This document shows, in pieces, positions 23,153 to 35,100 of a DNA stretch of 64,000 bases. Position 1 is the stretch's first letter. The number at the start of each line of letters is the position of its first letter. Position numbers and translations under genes: made by a program. The notes beneath the pieces were generated by a model. The model saw only the letters and a program-made list of their open reading frames with translations, had not been told where the DNA came from and searched no databases. The stretch spans positions 7,526,001 through 7,590,000 of the forward strand of contig CM056561.1 in assembly GCA_029721515.1 (NCBI GenBank). Direction: 5' to 3'. This stretch comes from Synanceia verrucosa (lineage: Eukaryota; Chordata; Actinopteri; Perciformes; Synanceiidae).

Positions 23153-26100
23153 ATGGAAACGGACGACGTGTCGGTTAGAGAGCAACTTTTCCACAACCGT
23201 GTCCGGGAGACCATAGTAAGTAAAGCTGTGCTAACCGTTGGTTAATATGCATATGAGGGGGTCGCCTCCAACAGAGTCAGCCAGAAAGAAAGCCAATTTG
23301 TTTTTGTTTCGCGTTACTTGACGGTTGCACAACTTCACAATTTAAATTGTTCAGGACTCACATTACAGCGTTGAGTAAATGTGTCTGTAACTCCAAGTTT
23401 AACGTGACTTTTTAGCTAATTTAATGCTAATATTTGGTCGTTCTGGCAGTTAGCTGAGCCTAAAAAGACGTTAATTAGTGCAGCAGGTTGCGGTGGTGTG
23501 ACACAGCTGACTCAGCATCTTCCTTTGGATTTCCAACGACCTGGATCTCTTCTCAAACCTCATCAGTCTGTGTATGTGTTTATCATTGGTTTGGATACTT
23601 CACATGTTACAGTCTGACTGTACTGCTAATAATGCATTTTACTCTTAGCCTGTTTTGTGCAACGTCAACACCTTGGTGAACTTCAGACTTGGTAGAAAAA
23701 TCAGTTCAGTTACAGCAAGACACCTGGACGCTGACCTTTAACCCTGAAAAAAAAAAAGCTACAATCAGATCTCATTTTCAGAGGCAATATTTCTGATATG
23801 TAGTGACTGATTAAGATTGGGTCATTACAGAAACTAAGAGGGTAGATGGACAAAGCTGGTGAGTTACACATCATAGCAGCAAAACCACAGTTGCAGCCAA
23901 AACATCAATAACAATTGCATTATAGGGGTCCCAGCTTCAGGGCTCTGAACTGGACATTTCATGGTACTGAGCCATTGTTAGTGTCATTATTCACCTGTGC
24001 TTTTCCTGCTATGGCAAGTCAACATTTCTGCTGTGAAATCTCTGAATTGTAAGAAAAACAAATCTAAGGTGTTTTTGAAAAAGTAATAGTCAAGTATATA
24101 TGAAAATTATCCTCTCAGCAATCCCATGTCAAAATTCTCAATAGCACATTTAGTTTCAGTTATATAGAATTAACTTTACACAATCAACACACACATTGTC
24201 CATATGCTTTCTTATGCCCTTGTTTTAACATTGTCCCTTTCACTTCAAGACTTAATGCTATTAGTCAACACTGCCTGCTTAAGCCACTGGCTGGCCTCCA
24301 GCTTAGCATCTCCTCCTCGTGCTCCCTGTCAAGCTGGTCAGCTACCCCCACATCTCTGGTTATTAATGGCTTTATGCTGAGCCTATCCTTGGTTGGCTCA
24401 TTTTTATGTGGCAGCAGTGGAAATACATGTTTTAGTATTTCACATGGCAAAGCAAATAACTGATACAAGCTGAAAACATTGAATGACCAGATATTATATA
24501 TTATATTTTTAAATGGAGCGTTTTCAAAGTAAAATATACAATACACCATGGCAAAGAGGGAGAGAAAGAGACAGGATAGATGTATCATTTTGTTCGGTGC
24601 CCAATAAAAAGCTGAATAATGCTTTTGAGCAAATATAAGGGTTAAATTAAATATCTTGTTCAATCAGGAAAGGATCAGCGATGCCCAAAGATGTGTCTGC
24701 AAAGCAGGTTTATTAAATTATTTCTGTTCCATTTGTATAACAGTAGATAAATAGATACATGGTTTTTTTTTTATTTCTCTGCGAGATGAATAAAGTATCT
24801 GTCTGTCTATCTAGCTATCTATCAAATAAGCATCTCATTAAACCCATCATGTTGTGAATGAAGATTTTAGAATAGAATAGATCCTATCAGGTTTCAAAAA
24901 TGAATCATTTTTCGTGGCAAATTCTGATACCCAAGTGTCTGAGAGTCATGTTCTCAGACAGCACAGGTTGATAGAGACGCTGATCCGTTCCCCACACTTT
25001 TCCAGCATAAGGCGACAAACATCACAATTTAAATCAGAACCCTTTCTAAAGTCGGATCTCCAACTCTGAAAGTCAGATTAATCTCACCAACCTGACATAA
25101 AATTCATGCTATCTGCTACTGACGTAAACAGAAGCTACATGTTTTGTTCTACGTCTGTAAGGCTGGAAGAGCTGGGAGCACTTAACTTTGGGGTTAAGAT
25201 GATCTGAGCTCCAAGTTCTGACTTCCAGTGAACACACCATGAGGCAAACTGTCACTCCCCAGGGTCCTAAAGAGGAGCTGGTAGCAGCCTGTGCCTGTTG
25301 ATCATCATCAGACCACTGATGATGATGATGATGATGATAAAGCCCAAATTACAAAAAAATAACTTACTGAGTTGATATTAATAATAATAATAATAATACA
25401 TCAATATTGAAGATGACCATGATTAAAGCCTAAATTACAAAAATAATTTATTGAGGTATCGCAAAAAGTATCGTTCTAGAATCGGTATTGAAATTGGCAT
25501 TGTATCAAAAAATGTCGAACGATACCTGGCTCTAGTATGGAGACTGAAATACATTAGTTGGATTGGTATATCTAATAATACAGCATTATTAGATACAGGA
25601 TTGGTGTATCTAATAATACAGCAAGGCAAATTGCCTTAGATCAGAGCATCTGGCAAGTGTGACAGGTGTGGATTAAAGACATTGTTAAAACCAGGAAACA
25701 CACTCATAACCCACACCCTGAGCCTGGAGCGATCAAGAAGGATCAATGACCAGCTGAATAAAAACCCTAGAGACAGGAAGCACCCAGCATCTGCCTGCAT
25801 TAAGATTTTATGTCACTCTGAGAAAAGTAGTTTGAGTACCATGTTCTCTACAAAAGATGTGACCATAAAGTGGAGTAGTCCTCCATTTCTGTGGATGAAG
25901 AGAATTGTCTGTAATTTTGTAGGAGCATTTAATCAAATATACTTCCTGCTTTGAGGTAGTTGAGTTTTTGAAGAGAGGCAATCAAAGCACATTGTCCCCG
26001 CTGATATTCATTTCCTGATCTCAAGAACACAACTGGAAGTTCAGTTGTTGCTTCTTAAATCTTCTAACCCCAAGCTATCAAATGACACGTTCGAGTAAAA

Positions 26101-29100
26101 CAATGAAAAATCTTGACACAACATGCACCTTCTTTTGGATTGGCATGGCTTTGTGCGTACACAATGTATAGTTATTTCTGGCTGTTGAATCAGTCTTACC
26201 TAAGCTATCCTAAACAGTGGCCGTTATGCTTTGCCTGAACATGTTTAATTGGACAAGAAGCCTGGTTGCCCCTGAAAGAACACCCTCAGGAGTACACTTT
26301 GCAAGGACTTGCTGTATCACAGGCAACCTCCAGTTCCTTGAAAATAATACAGGAACTACGTACAAGGTGAGAAAGAAGAAGACAAACATACAAGCAACAT
26401 CTGAAGCCATTTGAGCATCTTTTTTTGCTTGAATCAGCACAAAGATATTTAGATTACTCTGTGAATTTTAAAAGATTTTGTGTGAACGCTGAGTCCCAGG
26501 ACTTTGTGTTCAGTACTAAATCCTGGTTCACACCACACGACTGTCAGAGTCGTAGACTCTCCGTGCTGTTCACACTACACAACTCTGTTCTCTGGTCAGA
26601 GTCTTGAGGTGTTCACACTACACACCTTTCTATCAGCAGGCGTGGTCGACTGTCCTTCTTGACACTGTGGTCCAGTCAGCCGCCTCTTGCTAATTTCTGG
26701 TCAAATGAGCCGCTCATCATTTTCTATTGTGCAAATTGATATTGTCGCTGTAAATTTTAGTGACAATATTAATGAATATATGGACATATTGCCTTCCAAA
26801 CACTAGAACAAAGCCTCCTCTGCTATCTTTGAAGATGGATTTCAATGATCACTGTAAACATGCGATCAGATCATTTGATCTAGAAAAAGATGAGTGGCTC
26901 ATTTGACCAGGAATTGGCGAGAGGAGGCTGACTGGACCTCAGTCAACGTGCAAACTTTTCATTGCAAACATGAACACTCCTGGTTGATTGTACGCTACCA
27001 TGTAGTGAAGGAACAGTTGTTTCTGTTGTTGCTGCTGCTGCTCTACTGCAGCCGCTGCTCCTTTCAACCATGTCTGCTCTCATTGGTTGGAGCTCTTTTT
27101 ACATCAGCACGAATCAGCTGGATATTTGGCAGGCGAGATGTTCAGTTTTCTTCGATGACTCGGAGTCAGGATGTCGGCGAGAATCTGACTGGTGTCTTTG
27201 AGGTGTTTACACTTAACGACTCAGAGTGGACTACTGCCTCACCCCGAATCTGGGGGAGGGGGCAAAAAAACAGTCACCGACCTGCAGATTGAACTAAAAT
27301 CGTGAAGTGTGAACAAGGCATAAGGTGTTCCTCTGGTTGATTTGAATTACTTTAAACTCTCAGTGGCCGGCTATGTGCTGCCAGCTCTCAACATTGGCAA
27401 TCACCACGTGTCCCCACATACGTGGACTTAACAAGTGTTATTCTGCTCCTCCACTTATTTCTCACCTTTAGCCCGTCCTTTGTTCCCTGCTTTTAGTTTT
27501 GTCGGATTAACCATGGCAAACTGCTTAATTGAACAATTTTGCAGACTGAGCTGATTAGTTATGTACAGTCCATTGTTGTTGGTGGTGTGATGCAGCATCA
27601 ATTCTGTTTCCAATCATCTTTCCCACTTAAAACACTGTTTTTCTCCACCGATAACTTGTTTTATGTTAGTTTGAAATAACAGAATTTTACAGCCACATTC
27701 ATTTGTCATTTATTTCAAATATGACGTTAATAAAACCAACTACTACTCAAAACAAGACAATATCTTGTCCACATATATGAAAAGGAGTTAAAAAAAAATA
27801 AAAAGTATTGATTCCCACTTCTTTCCCAAACAATAACAAACCAGTGCAGATGTTATGCACAAACAACTGTGGCCATGCACACATGCAACAAGGGTTTAAG
27901 TTTTCTAAAGCGGGTCAACATATTGCACTTCCTGGAGCCTCAAAAGAGGAGGGGTGTATCCCATACCCCAACTTCATTTGTTATTGTAGCCTACCATATG
28001 TCCATATGTCCCATTTTCAAATACCTTTGTGTTATGAATTCAGAACAATAGAAACCTGGTACTTAAAATGAATTACTGTCACACACTTTGTCATCCCAAT
28101 GCACTTGCACCCATTTGATGTTTGTACCCATTTGAGAAACTGGTTTTACACCTTTAAGTACGTCATCACAGTGCAGTCATCCTCCTGAGAGCCTTTCTCT
28201 CTTTGTTTGCCACTGTTGTTTCCTTGGAGAAAAACATCCAGTTACCCTCACTGGACTCTCTCTGAGCTGCTATGTGGAAATATTTTGTGATCTAGCAACA
28301 TCTGCTTGGATTAGTAATGCTAACATTAGTGTCATCCAGCATGTTATAGGTAACATGCTCCACTAATTACAAACTATGAATGTTTCTGCAAACTAGGGCT
28401 GGGTATCGTTCCAAATGTTTTGATACAATTGCCAATTTTGATACCTTTGTTTTGATACTGTTCTAGAACGAAACATTTTTCGATACCTCAATAAATTATT
28501 TTTGTGTAGTCATGGTCATCATCAACATATGCATGTATTATTATTATTATTATTATTATTATTAGGCTATTATTATCATCATCATAACTTTTTGTTTTTG
28601 TTTTGTAATTTGGGCTTTATCATGGTAGACATACTAGATAATGGTATGTCTACCATTATCAGGCACAGACTGCTATTTGTTACTCTTTAGGACCCTGGGG
28701 AGTGAGAGTTATGGTGTGTTCACTGGAAGTCAGATCTTGGGTCTCAGATCAAGTAACCTCAAAGTTTAGTGCTCCCAGCTCTTCCAGCCTTACAGACTTA
28801 CAACAAAACATGTAGCTATCATTTACGTAAGAAACAGATAGCATAAATTCTATGTTGGGTTGATGAATTTAATCCGACTTTCCTAGATGGAGATCCGATT
28901 TCACGGAGAGTTCTGATTTAAATTCTGACTTGAACATGGAAATTCCGAAATTCCAACTGAATGCACCATCAGTCGAAAACACAAACGCCGGGCTCCCAAT
29001 GCTGCTGCAGTGACATTAATCCTCTAGTTTTGTGAAGATGTTTGATGAAAAATTATTATTTTTTTGATACCCGATATGATCAGAGCATTTCGGTTGTTGC

Positions 29101-32100
29101 TACAAAAGTATCAAAGTTTGGTACCAAGCCCTACTCCCAACGCGACTAACATAAAGGGAGGAGGTAATTCTATTTATCCATGGAGCAACTTTTCTGGTTT
29201 GAGATGAGCTCTGCAGACTTGTGGGGCAGCACGCATGGCTATAGACCTGTTCGTCTTATTTAATATTTAATATATCAGGAGGATCGTTTTACTAAGAGAG
29301 ACACTTTTTTGGGCAGGAACTGACAGATGTAAACACCGGCATGACTAGTTTGAATTTCCAACTCGCCTTATATTCTGAGCCGGGCAGGAATGAATACACC
29401 CTGTAGACACATTCTTGAAACACAGTTTGGCATTGGGTACAGATGTGTTTTGGGTGTCCACTGTCCATCAATTTGTTTGCATTGACAACAGCACTTTTTT
29501 TTAACAGGTTCACATCGTTAAGAAACATTTGTGTCCTGCATGGAGTGGACAACTTGAGGTTCTCTGGAGATCTCTGGAGATGTGGATGTTTTCATTTGGC
29601 CATATAAGACATTTACTTTAGTCTTTGGGGGCTGAAATATTGAGAGCTTTTCCAGGCAATAGACACCATTGCTGAGTGAATAAAGGTTTAGCATAAATTT
29701 GTTGGTAGATAGATCTATTTTAATGTCAGATAATGATCTTTACACGCAGTATGGGGGCTGTCACTAGTATTAACCCTTCTTTCTTGTGCTAGCAGTACTT
29801 CACTGTCACCCATTCACTCTTTGTTGGAATATAGTGGTAATCTTCAGACGCCATCTATCTCTGTTGATCTTGGCAGAATGTGGTGAATGCTTTTGGCTGT
29901 TTGCAAGTTAAATATTATTCATTGCTGTTTATCTGCACAAAACAAAACAGAATGATCTATGAGGAAGAAATCTGTTGCAGCTGTGACTGTACTCTTGCTA
30001 TCTCTCTCTTTATGCCTCGTCTTTCCTTTCTGGACGTTTAGACTTTTGAGACTTATCAGAATATACCAATTCAAAGATATGAGCCAGTCTACATACACGT
30101 GTTGCCCATCAGCAGTATTGGACAGAACTTTGTGGTTGATGCACTTCTTTCTGTTTGAATAAGTGAAAGAAGTAACACTCTCCTTTTTTCTTCCTGTTTC
30201 TTCTGCAGATCTGTGTGCTCCTGTTTACATGCCTTTACATCGTGTCCTACCTCATACTTACCCATTTTAAGAAGACTGCAGAGTTTGTCACAGGTGAGTT
30301 TTAAAATCACTCTCATACTGCTTTCACCCTGAAATCAGCGCTTTGATGCAGGATAGTCTAACCCGGGTCAACCCACCTTGGCTGCTAAATTCCCTGCTTG
30401 GAAGGTCATTTGACCCAGGTCAAAATGCAGCAACAACCAACATTTACATGCAATGTGAAAAGGGGCTGTGCCTCACTCAGGTGCACCAACAAGGACCCCT
30501 CTGTGAGAAAGATTTCATCCAAGGGCTTTTGGAGAAATGCCTGGAGGGGAATGGATGGTGTTGACAGGTATACTGATTACAGTAATGTTTTGGAATGTCT
30601 TTCCACAGAGCATATAGGCCACACTTTCCAACAAGCACAGGTGTTCAGTCATTTATATTTTGAGTAAACAAACTCTGTTTTATAGTTTGTGGTTAGATGG
30701 ATGTGGCAACAGGGTCTCAATTTTTTGTTAAATACATTTTATTCGTGTACATCACTTTGTCAGTTGTGCTCCTCACTAAATAAACATTTTTTTAGCCCTG
30801 AAGATTCATCTTGAAGCCAGATGAAGCTCAAACAAGCGGTAAAACAAATATTGCCTGTTCCGCACACCCTACTAACTTTGCAACGTTCCCAATGTCATCA
30901 TATATGTCATGATATTTTTCATTAATGTAATTATAATATAATTGAATATTAACAGTTTTCTGTGTCTGCTTACACGTAATTATAGCTTAAAGTTGACACA
31001 TCACCAGGTTTGTCATTTTCAACCTAAGGCTCTGAAGCAGGAAGGAGCAGTCTAGAGGTGCAGACTTACCTTAACCATTCAAGGGCAATACATAAGCTTT
31101 ACTATACAAGGTCAAAGGCCAACTATCTTGCGAGTGTTTCCCAAACATGGGTTACCTCTGAGACGCAACCCAGACGGTGTGTTGTGTAACATGTAACCAC
31201 CTCTTTAGGGGGTATCCCTCTGGATCAGGATGGTGGAGGGGCAGCGAAGAATGTTTCTCTGAGAAAAAACAGGGCTGTACTTTTGAGTTGTAGCTCGAGG
31301 CCCCTCTACTCAGACAAAAACATCTCAAAGGGGATCTTTTTTTCAGCAAGCTTGCAGCTCATCGCTCTCACTTACTCGCTTTTGTTTTTTTACAGTTGGA
31401 ACAATGTAGAAAAAAAACTTTTGGTGTAACAACTCTGTAGCTAACAAACATTTCCATAAGTTCAACATACTTGATGTGTCTTGGCTCTTCAGCATGTTCT
31501 CTATTAAACTAAGAACATGTTTAAAATTCTGCAGGGCGACTGGATCACCAGTTACATAATGAATCCAATAACTCTGCAGTATTGGAAGCAGATGTAGGAA
31601 GTCCAACTAGCCAGGCCTCTCTGCGCCATCACGGCTCAGCTGGATTGAAACCTGGGGGATGGCCAGCTCTTTTTATTTTTTATTTTTTCCTTCTCCTACT
31701 TCTTCTTTTTGAGGGGCAGAACCTGCTATGTATTAACCAGCTGTTGAAAATATTGTCTTTGCATCAACAACAGCTGAGACAGTTGTGCCCTGAGCTAAAT
31801 GCTGATTGTGCAATTCCTTTTTGCAGAACAGTTTTTGTCAGTAAGGAGACAGGAACTGGTTTTTACTCCTCGGGCACTGCCTCTATTAGAAAACTGTGCC
31901 TTCATTTGCACAATAAATTACAGTATCGTGTAGTGGTTCAGGCAAAGTGTAGCAATTCATATATAGTTTTAGAGAGCTAGCCTAAAGCACATTCTGTGAT
32001 ACCTGAGTACAGAGTGTTTTGGGCGCATGGTAACATACAGATGAGACCCTGTCATACTATAAATGCTGTTTTTACTAGTGTTGGTCTTGCTTGAACAGAA

Positions 32101-35100
32101 TGTTCCCAACATGCTCTCCCTCCCACTCATTCCCCACTCTGAGGCCAGTAAGACTTTTTTTTCTGTCCAACATGGACTGTTTCTACCTTTCCCCTATATA
32201 TATATGTATATATGTATATACAGTGCACACGCTGTCCCACCCTTTACCAACAACAAATTGATGTATGTAGAATAACCCGTTTAAGCCTTTCTCATTCAAA
32301 GTCTGACTCTCTTTAGTAATAGATTAGCTACTTATTTCTCTACTCTCTTTCAGATGATATTGAAGATGCCACCGTCAACAAAATTGCGTAAGTGGAAGCC
32401 TCTAATAATTAACTGAGCCACAGCAATCTGTTCTCACTCATTCACTTTGATTAGTCTCTGTGTGAATGATTGAGCAGATACCTTCTACAGTGTGACATTT
32501 GGTAGTTAGGCTGTAGATTTATTACCCTGTTGCGTGTGTGTGTGTGCATGTCTGTGTGTATTCATGTAGTTGCTGGTTGGGTTGGGGCCACTTCAGTGTC
32601 ACTCCGCCCTTTGTCCCTACACGCTGGCACTGTATTACCGTAGCCTTTCACCTAGGTTGTGCTGTCAGACTGAAGCTAAACACAAACACATGACTTCACT
32701 GATAGCTTGTCTGTTTCCTTCTCCCAGGCTGTGGCTGTGTACGTTCACCCTGTCTGTTGCAGTGTGTGCTGTGCTCCTTCTCCCCATCTCCATTCTGTCC
32801 AATGAGGTGCTGCTCACCTTCCCACAGAGCTACTACATGCAGTGGCTCAATGGATCGCTTATCCATGGTACATTTTACTGTTTTTATTAAGCGATGATCA
32901 TGAAAACCTTTCACACGGCCGCAGGCCTTACTGTCTGAAACTGGATCACTGGTAATAACCTCCAAATCGATACACTACCGGCCTGTGTCCAGTAATTATT
33001 ATGGATAGGGTGGCTGTGACCTTGCTATGTGCAGTACAGGGCATGTTCCAGCTGTTTCACAACCACTGTTGTTACTCAAATCTAATAACAATATATTATT
33101 TTTTCAACTGAGATGTAATTTAATTTGTTATGAATCCAGGTAAACCAGGTCTGTAGCGTTGTTTCATGTTGGAAATGTTCGGATGATAATCTCAGTTTGT
33201 GACACGTTGATTACACTCCTGCTACTGCTTGGTAAGACTGTCCCTCACAGTGGTTGACAGTGGTACTGCAGAAGTGCTTCATCAGTGTTTGTACTTGTAA
33301 CTGACATTTGGAACATCTCTCTTCCACTCTTACCAGGATTATGGAATCTAGTTTTCCTTTTCTCCAATTTGTCCCTGGTCTTCCTCATGCCCTTCGCCTA
33401 CTTCTTCACAGAGTCTGAGGGATTTGCAGGGTCCAGAAAGGTACCAGTTTTGGTGTTGCCCCGCACATGGCACCTCCAGACTCCAGAACTATAATTGACA
33501 GATCATGTGTTCTGTTTGTGTAGGGGGTTATGGCACGCGTGTATGAAGCAGTGGTGCTTCTGTTGCTGCTGGCTCTGCTTGTGCTGGGCATTGTGTGGGT
33601 GGCTTCAGCCCTCCTCCACGACAACATAGCCAGGAAGAGCCTCTACGGTGAGTCACATGTATTTTACCTGCAGTTCCCTCTGTAACAATTGTTGCCACAG
33701 TTTTTAATATAGTTGCTTTTGTTGTCTGATTTTCAGACCTGTGGGAGTATTACCTTCCCTACCTGTACTCGGGCATCTCTCTGTTCGGAGTGTTGCTTCT
33801 TTTGTGTAAGTGCTGTTTATCTCATTCACTGTTACTTGAGCAGCCAAAGACTATAACACTTTCATATAACCATGTATGTGTTTCTCTCCTCAGTGTGCAC
33901 TCCCTTTGGGTTGTCCCGAATGTTCAGCGTAACTGGCAGCCTGTTGGTCAAACCGCGGGTGAGCCATAGACCCAGTGACTACACTTCCCACTTTGCATAG
34001 AGTAGTCTTTACATTAACTGTTGTCTGTGAACTGTCGTCTGCAAATCGATTGATGCCTCTTGCCTTCCTCAGCTGTTGGAAAATGTAGAAGATACGTTAC
34101 GCTGCACCACCTTTGAGGAAGACTCACTCTCCAGGAAACTCAACTGTGAGTGTGTCAATATTAAACCACTACTTTGCCTTTTCTGATGATTTAATTTAAA
34201 GTGGACTGATTGAGTTTTTGTCTGACTGAAGGTGGCAGCCCAACATCATGCTGGGTCAAGCTGAATGTGGAGGCGATGAAAAAAGAGTACCAAACAGTCC
34301 GGAGCAAGCGTATTGCCCTGGGTAAGATTTAATGCACAGGCTCTCACACTTATCACAGTGTATAGTCATTTGTTGCTCTACACTCACTGTTTTTCCTTTT
34401 GTCTTTTATTCTTCTTGTTTTCCTCACAGAAATGCGCAGGAAAGCATCACCATGGCAGCGAAACTTGGGCTATCCACTGGCCATGCTTGTGCTGCTCGCA
34501 CTGACGGTACATGCTTATTATTTATTGCTATGTTGTTGCAGTCCTACTTAAACACAGATAGTCATTTTATTTGATGTACAATTACTGTTCACATCTCCTC
34601 AGGTGATGTGTGTGCTGATGGTCTGTTTCAATGTGTTGGAGTTGCTCCTGGATGAGACGGCTATGCCCAGAGGAATGGAGGTGAGGATTTAGTGGAGAAG
34701 AACCTCTGAACATTTCATGCTTGGTTTGCCGCAGTTTCGTCTGGACACTGGTGATTGTTATTTGTGTGTTTAGGACCCTCACCTGGGGATGGCCTCCTTT
34801 TCCATGTTCGGCTCACTGGGCGCTGCAGTTCAAGTAGTACTTATCTTGTATCCTTTTATTCTGTTCACTTGTGAGTGTGTACACAGAGGTAACCAGTCAT
34901 GTATATGTTGCTGTGACTAAGCCATTACAGATTGACCTTGATGTATGACCAGTGTGTGATGTTGACTCATGCTGTTCCATCCATACATTTAACAAATATT
35001 GATAATTTACTTTCTGATAGATAAAGAACGTGCTATCTCTCCGAATAGATTGGAGTTTTCTATTACTGTCCTTAAAATGAATATCAGCTATCTGATGGTG

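Noticed and set aside
26894..27292. 132-codon plus-strand frame
   Set aside because: It lies inside the palindromic repeat element and has no conserved domain.
30325..30570. ORF and CCCGGGTCAACCC-type sequence in lmbr1l intron 2
   Set aside because: It resembles a dispersed fish repeat fragment, but borders are unclear, so no feature was listed. No coding evidence.
31582..31980. 132-codon plus-strand frame in lmbr1l intron 2
   Set aside because: It is low complexity (Phe/Leu run) with no domain, and lies inside a confirmed intron.
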